Source: Metaphire vulgaris
Lineage: Eukaryota; Annelida; Clitellata; Crassiclitellata; Megascolecidae
Length of the DNA: 64,000 nt
Assembly: GCA_018105865.1 (NCBI GenBank)
Contig: CM030835.1
Span: 6,270,316 to 6,334,315 of the forward strand
Direction of reading: 5' to 3'
Made by a program: the position numbers and the translations under genes. Below the pieces are notes generated by a model that saw only the letters and a list, made by a program, of their open reading frames with translations, did not search any database and was not told where the DNA came from. This document shows positions 1-10,668 of the stretch, piece after piece. Every line of letters starts with the position of its first letter. Within the stretch, counting starts at the first letter, position 1.

Positions 1-465
1 GTTTTCACACAGGCTTACTTAGCCTCCTAAACCACTTAAAATCACATTATTATATTATATTATTATATTATATTATAAAGAAAACCAAGAACACCTACAC
101 AGCGTCATCAATATTATTATTATGAACTTGATAATAGTGCTACTGCTATCATGGTATTACTGTAGTAAACGTCCCCACGGTAATACCACATAAGAAGAAC
201 CCTGTGCCGCGGTAATTCCGCATTTTTGGCCAAATTTTCTCCATTGCCACGGTAATTACAGCACCTGCAGTAACCGTTGCCATGTCACTCCCTACCTACT
301 AGTTGAGAACTGGCTTTGGAGTGGCATACCATGAATAATAATGAAAATGTTTAAATTCTGTATGATTTTAAATGAAGAAGTTTTAAATAACTTGTATAAA
401 TGATTTTATGACTGTTTGATGTCAATTTAAATGACAAATAGCTTTTATCCCTTTTCGTTTTGCAG
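1..465. other. WDFY intron, partial, with a diverged repeat
   Basis: This is intronic sequence upstream of the first visible WDFY exon. Positions 1-75 (TTTCACACAG, AACCACTT, then ATT/TA-rich DNA) resemble 33775-33835, which suggests two copies of one dispersed repeat. Positions 150-265 hold several GGTAAT/ATTACC motifs like those inside the hAT element at 44786-46135. No coding sequence was recognised. Confidence 0.4.
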
Positions 466-3400
466 GTATGATTCATCTTCAAAATATGTGTTCATTGGTG
501 ACAATAGTGGTCAAATCACTGTTTTTAAGCTTGATGCAGACAAAATCGAGCGATTAACTACCTTAAAAAGACACACAGGTATTACAGTGATGCTTGCATT
601 TTGCTGCTGTGACAACATTTAATTTGTTTCAGTTTTGTGGCTGCGATGTAAGTGAAACTCGGCAATATGCAGGCTGCTCAATAGCAGCTCAGCAAATCAT
701 TGATGGACATAATAATTAGTGTAATTTGAATAGAGCTAGTTTTTGCATATGTGAGTTCTCCAGTACATCATCTCTTTGTCCCTCAATCCAGAATCTTTTA
801 AATGTATGAATCCACTGAACTGGAAGTTTTCTGAGATATATGATGCTGACTGGTTAGGAAAGTGTCGCTTGTGTATATTTTTGCTTAACGATTATATTTT
901 CAAGTGTGATCAAGTAAATCTGTGAGATGAGATTCAATCTAAGCTCTCTTTCAAAATTACTATCGAATTTGCTGTTGTATTGCAGCAACTGTTCAGTGCA
1001 TGACTTTGGATAGAAGCCGTCGTCTTCTCTTCTCTGCAAGTCACGACCAGTCAATAGTTGTTTGGAATTTGAAAACAAAGGACTTTGCTGCTTTTGAGCT
1101 TCGCGGACATCTGTGAGTTCACAGTGGGAACAGCAGTGGCGGCTCCACAGGGGGGCCCGGGGAGGGCGTGCCCCCTACTGAATGCCCGGCCCCCTTGTTG
1201 GGACCCTATACTTAATGCTGCATACATAACAACAAATGGTTGGCCCCCATGATTAGAAGTTGCCACCCCAACGGCCCCCACCCCACTTGCCAAATCGTGG
1301 AGCCGCCACTGGGGAACAGTGGGGTGTAATTGGTACAGCTGTTATGATGATGGTGGTGAACATGGCGGTGAGTTTTTTGTCCTAGGGCTGGTTGCACTTC
1401 GCTTTTACGCCACCCGGGGATGGGATGAGTGAACTGGTTTTCCACTGCCTTCATTTCAAATGATTAGGGGTGAACAGTCTGTTCAGTGCTGCAATAAAGT
1501 GGCTGGGGGTCAGATTTGAACCCGCTAAACTCTGATTGAATGGTAAGAATTCTACCACTACTCTGCTGTATCCAGTACAGCTCATGTCAAAAGCTATACA
1601 GCTGCATCTGTGACAGAGTGCTTGACAGACGTACTGATTTTAGATACGAGCTTTTAAGTTTGTTGTCTTTTTAGTGTCAAATAAATTATTGGTTAATATT
1701 TTTGATATTTTTAGCGATAAAGTTCGTGGTATAAGCTTTTGTGAAAACTCAAATCAGTTGCTTTCAGTTGGTGAAGATTGTGTTGTTGTTTGTTGGGACA
1801 TGACAAAGTTTCGTGACCCAGTAAGTCGGTTATATCTAACAAACAGTGCTTTGTTGTTTTCAAATTTTTTAATTAGGAATTATAAAAACTGTGGATTGCT
1901 TTGCAACTGTAAAAAGAGAAGATTATTTGACTGAACTCTTCAAGAAGTGTTTAGCAGTAATTGTTATTAGTGGCTTAAAATTCACGTTTGTCAATTCTTG
2001 TAGCCAGCCAAGTGGAATGAAAGTGATGTGTGTGAGAGTTGTTCAACTCCATTCTTCTGGAATGTTAAATCAATGTGGGAGACAAAATCATTTGGTGGAA
2101 GACAGGTACATAGACAAGGTTTTCAAAATGCTAGTGGTCCCTTTGGATAGTAAACTGTTAAAAGGTTTGAGAATAAAATAAGTTTCATTGATGTTTAATG
2201 AAGGAAGAGGTTTCTGATATAATGACTCTGTTGTGGTTTATTGGCTGGGTGACAGATATTACCTTGTAACATTGTCTAAATTTATACCGTATAGTTGTCG
2301 TTCCGTCTTTGGAGGTTAAAGACAGCTCACTGTGAGTCTGTGACCTATTAAGGTTAGATGAAGACAGTGCCATTTGAATTGCATTTGTTTGAGTGATTGT
2401 GAACACAATAGAGATCCTACTAGACCGGTTAAAACCGAGCTATTTTTGTATTACGATTGGCATCTGCTATCACTTTGCAGCATCATTGTCGTAAGTGCGG
2501 AAAAGCTCTTTGTGCGAAATGTTCCGCTAACAGCGATGTAATTCCACAGATGGGTTTTGAGCTGCAAGTTCGTGTCTGCGATAACTGTCACATTCAACTT
2601 GAGGCAGAGAAGTTAGCTTCTGTTTTCATTACTTTGGTTTTAAGCATCTATGCAGCTAAAATAATATAGCCTGTGTGAGTGTGTGTGTGTGTGTGTGTGT
2701 ATTGATTAAAAACTGTTACTTTTATGCATGGATGACTGTCATGTGTTCACAGAGGAACAGGTTAACAGTCATGCTCCTTTGATTTTCATTATTTCATAGG
2801 AAGTCAAGTCTGATGGCTTAATTCCATTGTAACTATGGGAATGTCATAAAAAGGATATTAAGTTTTTTTTTCAATATGTGTATAATATTTAATATTAGTT
2901 GTGATCCTATTCCCTGATTTTCTTGTTTAGTTTTCTATTTAGTTTATTATTTGTTTGTCTGCTGTTCATTTTTCCAACATTAGTTAACTTTTTATACTTT
3001 TTTGCAGAAATAAATCACTGTATTGGATTGAAATTGTTTTCTCAAACTTCTGTATACATTTTCTCTTTACGTGCTCATGTGTCACTTGTTGCTTAACCAT
3101 TTATATACCTTGTTTTTAGACAAACATCTTTGGCCACGTTCCATGATTTACGACATGCAGCAGTCTACCTGGATGTTGATGAGAACAGCAGAACAATACT
3201 TACAACTGGAAAAGATCGAGTAATAAAGGTATTGAATTTACGTCCAGAAACACAGATTAAAAATTCTTATACAGATCTGCTGCATGCTTAAGTATGAAAT
3301 TAAGCAGAAAGTAACATTCTGTTAATCTTGGTTATTTAACCATTTAAGTTTTTTATTTGATCATATGATATGAAATCATTTTTCAATGAAAAATTTGGAA

Positions 3401-3593
3401 TAAAACAACTGGGAAATTTTGCAGAGCTTATTTTGTACAGTTTAGATTCTAGACCACTACAAATGAATTAATTAATATGGTTTTATAATGTGGAATAATT
3501 TCTTTAAAATTATGATTTGTTTAGCTATGGGATGCAAGCACCCTCCTCCAGCCTCCTAGGCAGCAAGTACTGTCAACAATTCAGAAGAAATGA
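466..3593 (+). CDS. WDFY2: WD repeat and FYVE domain protein (WDFY1/2 orthologue), 3' part
   Basis: Seven coding exons are visible: 466-578, 986-1112, 1715-1820, 2004-2105, 2481-2611, 3120-3228 and 3525-3593 (TGA). All have AG/GT borders and compatible phases, and together encode about 251 residues. In order they give WD-repeat blades ([47 protein letters not shown]), a linker with a CESC zinc pair, the FYVE signature [17 protein letters not shown] followed by RVCDNCH, and a last WD repeat ([11 protein letters not shown]). In this family the FYVE zinc finger is inserted before the last blade and binds PI3P on early endosomes. The N-terminal blades lie before the window. Vertebrates have two paralogues, WDFY1 and WDFY2, and the symbol stands for the family. 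An AATAAA at 4036 fits the 3' end. Confidence 0.93.
1134..1311. mobile_element. hAT-type MITE, 178 bp, with exact 8-bp TSD
   Basis: The terminal inverted repeats are CAGTGGCGGCTCCA at the left and TGGAGCCGCCACTG at the right. GGGAACAG flanks the element exactly on both sides (1126-1133 and 1312-1319). An 8-bp duplication and CAG..CTG termini are typical of hAT elements. It lies in a WDFY intron and has no coding capacity. Confidence 0.85.
1335..1575 (-). repeat. tRNA-derived SINE (tRNA-Gly-like head)
   Basis: Read on the minus strand, the sequence starts with an A-box-like AGTAGTGGTAGAATTC (complement of 1549-1564). A B-box-like GGTTCAAATC follows (complement of 1508-1522) at tRNA-like spacing. 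This resembles the 5' half and T arm of tRNA-Gly. A non-tRNA body runs down to about 1335. It lies in a WDFY intron. The body family was not recognised. Confidence 0.6.
2674..2702. repeat. (GT)n microsatellite
   Basis: A short GT run just downstream of the FYVE exon, in an intron. Confidence 0.8.
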
Positions 3594-5405
3594 TAAAAGG
3601 TGAAGAGCAAATGTGTAATTCCGTTTGGCATGTTGTCAGGTCTGTGATCAGAACTTGCCAAGCTGTTCTGACATGACCTGTAGTGCTAAAATACATTGCT
3701 CTGAAAGTGATTTTGTTGCTGAAAGAGACCCGACATTTAGACGATTTGCTTAGTGCAAGCTGTGGTCTGCTTCTCAGGTTGTTTCGATCACAGTTCTAGT
3801 AGAATACCGTCATATATTGAATCTGATAATTATAATGGTTTGATGTAGTGATTTAGATAAACTTATGCCAGCTAGCCGATGGTTGTAATTGTGGCTCATT
3901 GCTAGTGGGACTTATGTTATTACGGCTATAATTTCATGTACATGGATTTTTATGTAATTTATCTCGTCTTTCTCTTCAAGTTGAAGAAAATGAAAGACCG
4001 TTGTGTAAATGAGATTGTTTTAAGTGTTTCATTCAAATAAAAACATCTCTTTCTTATGTGAATTTATATTCATTCAGTTGCATTGATTTTCTTATCAGCA
4101 GTAGTGCATGGCTCAGTTGGGAGTTTGTAAAGTGTTGAGCCAATTTTATGAAACTGGATTCAAGATAAAGCATTTGATATAGACAAACTTCAGAGCTCTA
4201 GAATATACACAATACATAGTATTGTATTGCACTATCGTATATACTGTTACTATATTGCTAGAAAATTTGCAATCAATAAGTTCAAGCAATTGCTCTTGTC
4301 CCAAATTTTCTACCTACTGCTGACGTAAGGCAAATTCACTACTACTACGGCTGAGAGACCGTTACTGGAAGCAGGGAATACATACCAATATTTGATGACA
4401 CTTATCGTCACGCCACAGTCAATGAGCCAGTGAGAAAGGAAAAGCCTCGGGCAGAGATAAGTTGTGAAAACAACCTTTAACTCTAAACTTTATCTGTTAA
4501 TGGTTTTCAGATCTGAAGGAATGGGTTGGCAAATTTTGATGTCCCCACACTAAAGCAAGACTTTTAGCCCCTTCCCTATTCGTTCTTGTCAAACCAAGTG
4601 ATTTGCTGCCGTCCTCAATCAAGTCATGTGTGTTACTTACAATGTGGATGTCATAAATACAGTAGATATTCTCCTAACTCTGCCACATATAATTAGTGTG
4701 TTTAGAGTAAGACACCAGCATCCAGAGGCAGTGCCAAACCAAGAGTTAACATCCTCTACATAATTGAAAGCCTGTCATTTGAACAGTTGGTCATTTTCTC
4801 TGAATATGCTTAGGCAACCATATTCATCATGGAAAAGAGCCTATATTTCTAAATCTCCTATGTTCTGCAGCCATATACAGTGTAGTAGCATACTGTACCA
4901 AAATGCACTGCAGAATATATGTATATTGTTCTTGATGTGTTGGGCTACAGATTTTACCAGCATTTGCTCAAACTCATTTATTTAAGTTGTCCTTAATATG
5001 TATTATAAACCAAATCATACATTGATGCATTGTGTCTGTCAATTTTGTGATATTTCTTCCATTTACTTCTACAAAACTGATAAAATGCTACACTCTACGA
5101 GTTTCATCTGTTGTTTTGGTGCTTCCTTACTAGGACAGCAATTGATGCTTGTGCTCGATTATGATAATTATCTGTGTTCTGTCAGTTTATTCTATCTTTT
5201 TATGTGTGTGTAATTTTCTGCCTGGCTGAGTAACATTGTTTTTCTGTATTTGTTCTGTAAATTATGACATCAACATTTATAACTGGTTTTAAAGTTTTCT
5301 AAACTTGGTTTTGCTTATAGCAGTACTGTATTGCCATTTTAATAGTGAATTACTTATAATATAATCCATCATACATATATATTGTATTATATAGAAATAT
5401 TTCTT

Positions 5406-5410
<5 letters not shown>
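3594..5410. other. WDFY 3' UTR and intergenic DNA
   Basis: The 3' UTR probably ends soon after the AATAAA at 4036-4041. Beyond that I see AT-rich intergenic DNA with no recognisable gene. A stretch near 4380-4440 (GATGACACTTATCGTCACGCC) has a diverged counterpart near 63395-63475, so it is probably a dispersed repeat. Confidence 0.5.

Positions 5411-5475
<65 letters not shown>
5411..5475. repeat. (TA)n microsatellite
   Basis: An uninterrupted TA run of about 65 bp. Open frames across it encode only Ile/Tyr repeats and are not genes. Confidence 0.95.
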
Positions 5476-5479
<4 letters not shown>

Positions 5480-5845
5480 TATACAGTGTATGCATAGCAA
5501 ACCATAATATACTGTAAGAACATTTATAATTATTCCTTGTTAAAGCTTAATATTGTGGCTGGAATTTAGAGCTAGGTTACAATTTATTTTTAATTTTATC
5601 ACATCTTTGTTATAAACACATAGGCAATATGTGTTTCTCAAATCACTATTATGGCATATAGTACTCATAATTATATATACAACTGCAAGAATATATTTAT
5701 GTATGGTATGTTGATGACAGCCCACTGAATGCTGTGCATTAGTTCTCAACAGATCACCTCAGAAGTCAAGTAGTCCCAAGGATAGTTGGTACTTGGTTTG
5801 GTGAGTGACAGGGATCCAGTTATATTGCCAAAGGCCAGTGCTATT

Positions 5846-6020
5846 CAGTGGCGTAGCCAGGATTTCCGGAAGGGGGATTTGAAAAAAATTTCGTCGATAA
5901 CTGCCAAGTGGGGGGTTTCACCCCAAAAATCGCCTCAAAAAATAAAAATTGCATGGAAATACATTTTTTTTTTAAATTTTCACCGCCCAAGGGGGTTTTT
6001 AACCCCAAAAACCCCCCGTG
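5846..6020. mobile_element. hAT MITE, CAGTGGCGTAGCCAGG family, copy 1 (right end lost)
   Basis: The left terminus CAGTGGCGTAGCCAGGAT matches the copies at 19959 and 33311. The right terminal repeat is nearly all missing; only a GTG remains. The flanks GTGCTATT (5838-5845) and GCGCTATT (6021-6028) still look like an 8-bp duplication with one change. The interior carries the same G-rich and C-rich tracts as the other copies. Confidence 0.7.
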
Positions 6021-6148
6021 GCGCTATTCATTCACTGCTTCAGATTGTAATTATAGAACAAGAAACAGCCGAGGTGAAACTTGGGTTGCGAGTAGATAAT
6101 GGCAGTGCATTGTTGCATCCTTAATAACCAGACATTCAATATAGCCTG

Positions 6149-6378
6149 CTGAAAGTCAGAGGAACTCGAGGGAATTAAGTTTCCTCACCTTTTTGGACCA
6201 TGAAATTTTTTCCCATAATTTTTCAATATTTGTTCCAATTTTGTAAAAGCACCGTGTACTTGTGGCAAAACCATTAATCTAAGATTTAAAAAGCGCTATA
6301 GAAATGTAAGTGATGGCTACCCATAGTTCGTTAGTGTTAGGGTTAGAGTTCCCGCACCTTTTTTCACAGACTTTCAGC
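6149..6378. repeat. Possible MITE with 10-bp inverted ends
   Basis: GCTGAAAGTC near 6149 is matched by GACTTTCAGC near 6370. Inside is AAAGCGCTATAGAAAT (about 6290-6305), a motif typical of SINE/LINE 3' tails in this window. No clear target duplication was seen. Confidence 0.3.
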
Positions 6379-6399
6379 ACTGATGATTATATAGGATTC

Positions 6400-7141
6400 A
6401 GTGCTTAAACCGAAATAAGGGAATGCCTTTGAAATAAGGGAATGCCTTTACCTTTAAATTTTATTCATGGCAGAATATTAATTTCACACCATTTTTAGCT
6501 TTCAATTGTTTATTATGTAAGAGACTAATATAATTCATGTGAAATATTTTGTATAAAGATACAAATGGTTACAAGTCATATAAGATTACATGGTTTTACA
6601 TATGGAGCAACACTACACGCTGAAACTTTTGCAAAATGCCTAATACAGTATTTGGGACAATTTTATAATCAAGAACATTAGAGAAAGAACATTAGAGATT
6701 CACGACATAAAGTTAATCAAGTCAGTAGCATCATACTACATTTACAATGAAACAGTTGTACACTGTAGTTGCTAGTCGGAAGGGTGCTTCCATGAGAAAA
6801 CAATATTATAATTGTCAAAAATATTTTTAAAAATTCTGTTAATCTAACTACAGTTCACAACCAGCATTATGCCTAGAACAAAATGTATTATACCAGTAGT
6901 TTGTCAATACATGAAGTTATACAGTGCATTACACTTTCTTCACTTCATACCTTCTTTCACTAACAATAATAAAATAATATTTTGTATTTCATAAAGATAA
7001 CCACGCATTTCAACAACCCTATAAAGCATATATAAATACCTACAAATAATAAATAATACCATGAAATGGTAGGTTAACAGGATCACCGAGAGTTTCGCTC
7101 AAGTGAGAAAACAAATGTCTGATGATTCTTACATTTTGGTT
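6400..7141 (-). other. Probable 3' UTR of the ankyrin/SOCS gene
   Basis: AT-rich, non-coding sequence directly downstream (minus strand) of the ASB-type stop codon. TTTATT at 6509-6514 reads AATAAA on the minus strand and is a plausible poly(A) signal. WDFY and this gene are convergent across this interval. Confidence 0.5.
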
Positions 7142-8417
7142 TTATTCGCCCAATTCCCGCAGCATCACATAATCATTTAATGCTGGAGGCAGATGTTGGA
7201 GATGATCACGTTTCAATCTTTTTGATCTCAAATATTGCAGAATTCTTACTCGACATATCTGACAGAGTGTGTGTGGATTTCGTAACCAGTGATCAAACCA
7301 CTGCATAACGGCTGCCTCAGATTCGTCGATATGTTGCGGCTCCTCTGCGGTGAACAGGGTCGATCGTCCAGCTTGTTCTTCTGCAGTCTCCCTCTGTTGC
7401 TGTGCATAGTTTATCAAAAACTGACATAATGGCGTAGGATTGGAACCTGCCAAAAGCAACTGCTTAGCAGTGTTGTACAGCTTCTTCTCGAGAGAGGTTT
7501 CCAAAGGATTCGCCAGACCGACTCCAGCCGCATTCGGATCGACCGTTTGATCCGGTGGATCGGGGCAGCAGTTGGCTTGAAGCAGGGTAACGACAGCACT
7601 GACCCTGTCATGATTAACAGCATACCAGAGTGGAATCTTACCGTCAGAATCTGGGTGGTCGAGATCGCCACCGACGCTGACAATTGCCAAGATGGACAGT
7701 TCGTGCCCTTTCATCGCCATATAGTGGACAGCCATTCGACCACATTTATTGATGAGGTTAGGATTACAGTTGTAGACCACTAGACATTGCACTATAGTGT
7801 CGAAACCTTCGATGGCTGCCAAGTGAACCGGAGCATTGCCATCAATATCCTGGATATTAGGATTGGCTCCTGCAGAAAGCAAAGGTTCAGTTCCAATGGC
7901 CATATAGCTGGTATAATGCAAGGCTGTTCTCAGTTTATTGTCCTGTATGTCCAGCTTGCATCCACATTTGATTAACTCTTTCATAGCTTTGTGAGCATTC
8001 CTACAGTGTTTGGCTGCAGCTAGCAAGGGTGTGTTACCGTCACTATCAGTACTGTTGACGTTGGCGCCTCCTTGAACCAACGCCAAGACACACGATTCAC
8101 GGCCATTCCTTGCCGCGAAATGAAGTGCCGTCTCTCCAGATCGATGGTGCATGTTGATCTCTGATTTTGCCCGCACAAGAAGACGAACAACATCTGTGTG
8201 GCCTTGTTCAGCTGCAATCATGAGAAGACTCTTTGCAGACGATTCTTTCATATTTGGATTAATGTTCAAATCCAGGAAAACTTTCACGCAATCTGCATAG
8301 CCTTTGTGTGTTGCTAGAAGCATCGAAGATTCGGCATCTCGTAGCGAAAATGTCCCAGGAATAGCAACTAGCAGCTGCAAGATGCGGCAGTTGCGGTTCT
8401 CAACTGCATTGCTTATG
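7142..8417 (-). CDS. Ankyrin repeat and SOCS box (ASB-like) protein, terminal exon
   Basis: A single long exon encodes 424 residues to the stop at 7142. An acceptor (CATTTGTAG on the minus strand) places its 5' edge at 8417. About eight ankyrin repeats are visible, with cores such as GETALHFAARNGRESCVLAL, DGNTPLLAAAKH and DGNAPVHLAAIEGFDTIV. The C-terminal 45 residues read as a SOCS box: TLCQICRVRILQYL, then HLPPALNDYV. ASB proteins present substrates to Elongin B/C-Cullin5 ubiquitin ligases, using the ankyrin stack for the substrate and the SOCS box for the ligase. The subfamily (which ASB number) was not resolved. The start codon must lie in upstream exon(s) that I could not find. The ankyrin region has no frame breaks. 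Confidence 0.85.
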
Positions 8418-8685
8418 CTACAAATGGCAAAACAAAAACTTTGATCATTGCAAATCAGGTACTCTGTAATTAGGTTTTAGACAACAAGGCACCAGCATAT
8501 GTAACAAAATTATTAAAATGATTCATGAAGTCATAATATTATAAAGTAAAGGTAGTAAGTCCTTGGTCCAAGTTCTTTGATAAGCCTTTAAGCAAATGGT
8601 CTGCAATCGTGAAGTGAAGTGAGTAACGTTTGTAAATTGATAACCAGGATAAACATATAGCAGTTCTGTAATTAGCAAGCAGACC

Positions 8686-8766
8686 TTAACCCCTTAACTG
8701 GGTGCCCCGAGTAATGCTCGTCCATTTTACATTGAGTTACAAATAGTTGCCCAGTTAAGGGGTTAA
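8686..8766. mobile_element. 81-bp TTAA-flanked palindromic MITE, copy 1
   Basis: The ends TTAACCCCTTAACTGGG and CCCAGTTAAGGGGTTAA are perfect 17-bp inverted repeats around a 47-bp core containing GTGCCCCGAGTAATGC. The outermost TTAA on both sides fits the TTAA target duplication of piggyBac-type elements. Near-identical copies lie at 37405-37485 and, reversed, at 59831-59903. It lies between the ASB-like gene and RANBP1. Confidence 0.85.
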
Positions 8767-8984
8767 TAATTCAACTATAATTTGAAGCACTGTTACATAA
8801 TGCATATCAACAAATGTCATGACAAAAACTTTCGAAACAAATTAAACTGAATGATAAAATGTGTTAAACATGTACCTTGTCATAGTTAATGTAGCATCAA
8901 TTTAATTATCTAAGCTCAGCTGAAAACCATCCTAAACACAGAAATACAAACACATTGAAATTTAACAAATATACAATTATAATG

Positions 8985-9080
8985 ATGGCTCTAGAGTGGT
9001 CCAGTAGGATCTCTCCTGTGTGAAAAACAGTGTAAAGTTTCTGCCAGGGCTTGAACCCACCAACTCACTAACCACCTACA
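8985..9080 (-). repeat. tRNA-like SINE fragment
   Basis: On the minus strand GTGGTTAGTGAGTTGG is followed by GTGGGTTCAAGCCC, resembling A- and B-box regions, but the spacing between them is shorter than in a tRNA. It is probably a truncated or deleted tRNA-derived SINE. Confidence 0.4.
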
Positions 9081-9229
9081 GTTATATGTATTATTAAATG
9101 CTTTAGCAGCAGCAGCAGAAGTAGTAGTAGTAATGAGCTTTTATAGCATTTTTTCAATACTCAGAGGTATTAATGATTGACAGAACTCCAAATCCAAACT
9201 GTAAGATACTAGGTAAATTCCAGATTGTC

Positions 9230-9589
9230 AGTGGGAAACATCAAGCAGACTATGCATGGAAGAAATACTATATGAAAGCGATGGGGTTTTAAAGCCTAGG
9301 TTTAAAAGTGTTCAGTTGGTTGGAAGATCTGACAGAAGTGAGCTCCAGAACCCTTGAGCCTGCCACAGAAAACTCTCTTGCCAGTTTCACTTCTAGCTCT
9401 GGCTCTGGGTACATTTTGCAGTTTTGCTTAATGGCAATGCTCTGGGTGATTTAACATGGAATCTTGGTACTGGGTTTGGCGAGTATGTAGTTTCCACATG
9501 TTCAAAGGCCTCATTAAATGCTTTAAAATAATTCACTTGCAAAGAAATACCGAATAACTGCATCAATAACTGACAATAAGCCCTAAATT
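9230..9589 (+). repeat. Degenerate dispersed repeat
   Basis: The stretch 9290-9390 (GGTTTTAAAGCCTAGGTTT ... GAGCTCCAGAACCC) resembles 16185-16400 in wording and order (GAGTGCCAGAGTTTGG). It is probably a non-coding part of a retroelement. The 87-codon minus-strand frame across it has no recognisable domain. Confidence 0.35.
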
Positions 9590-9689
9590 CAGTCACATAA
9601 TCACCACGGTACCAGGTAGGGTTGCCAGAGTTTCTCAAGAAAAAGTCTACAGTCACATAATCACCACGGTACCAGGTAGGGTTGCCAGA
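9590..9689 (+). repeat. 60-bp-period tandem duplication at a hAT insertion boundary
   Basis: A 40-bp segment (9590-9629) is repeated exactly at 9650-9689, separated by 20 bp of unrelated filler. It contains the host flank, the hAT target site GTACCAGG and the first 13 bp of the hAT terminus. Confidence 0.85.
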
Positions 9690-10660
9690 TATCCAACTTC
9701 GAAATATGGGAGATTGTTTCTGTGATCAATGCGTCCACTTCACCGTCCAGTTAATTGTGAATTATTATGGCTAGAGCTATATTACACTGCAGTACTATGG
9801 AATATAGACTAGGAAAAAGCAATAAACATCACACTGTTCAATGCATTGCATCATCTGCATGTAGTGAATCAATATTACAAACAAGTTATAATAATCTTAG
9901 TATTAGTATTATTAGGCGGGCGACTGGGGCTGAAATACGGGAGCTCCAGTAAAAGAATGAGATTATTTGCACTCCGTATGGCAAGATATTAAACTCCGCC
10001 TATTCGCACTCCGTAGTGCACTGATCCGAAAAAGGCTTGTTGGCACTCCGGTGTGCATATGCACACTAAAACTTAGGGCGATATATTAAACTCCGCCTAT
10101 ACACACTCCATAGGGCGAGATATTAAACTCTACCTATTCGTACTCTGTTGTTGCTTTTCACGATTAGCAATACACTTTATGTGTGCTTGACACAAAATCT
10201 TCATTGTTCTGCAAATTTGTCAACAACTGAAAAATGTTAATGAATAAAACATACTCGACTTAAATTACACACCCTTAGAGTGTAGTTAGTTAGTTAGTTA
10301 GTTAGTCTGGTTGGAATCTGTAGGCCTAAATGTTGTGACTAAACGACGGAAAATACACCAGTAAAATTTTACTTGAATGGAAAAACTTGGTCACCTGTAA
10401 TTATTACCTATTGCTAATGTTATTGTCATTGTTCGGCTTAAAATGATAGCAACAAGCACAGTGTGCCCCACACTCCTCTGAAGCATGCTATGACATCCAT
10501 AATGTAAGCAAACAATGCATTGCACGAAAGCACGTGATATGGCCACGCCATTAACGGCTATATGATTGGTGGAGTGCGAATAGGCCTAGTTTCGACTATT
10601 CGCAATCCGGAGTGCGAATAGTCACTTTCCCCGTAAAATACGGCAGATCTGGCAACCCTA
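9677..10660. mobile_element. hAT-type element, 984 bp, non-autonomous, exact TSD
   Basis: The termini are TAGGGTTGCCAGAT and ATCTGGCAACCCTA (14-bp perfect inverted repeats), flanked by GTACCAGG on both sides (9669-9676 and 10661-10668). Both ends carry many copies of a motif close to TTCGCACTCCG (around 9965-10140 and 10565-10620), like transposase-binding subterminal repeats of hAT elements. It also holds a (TTAG)n run near 10282-10306. No transposase frame is visible. Confidence 0.85.
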
Positions 10661-10668
10661 GTACCAGG

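Noticed and set aside
1508..1564. A functional tRNA gene
   Set aside because: The A and B boxes are tRNA-like, but the acceptor stem and a proper anticodon loop do not form; a SINE head is the better reading.
4380..4440. Transposon boundary shared with 63395-63475
   Set aside because: The similarity is real but short, and no ends or duplication could be defined.
9393..9656. 87-codon open frame on the minus strand
   Set aside because: It spans a dispersed repeat and the duplicated hAT boundary, has no domain resemblance, and lacks splice or start support.
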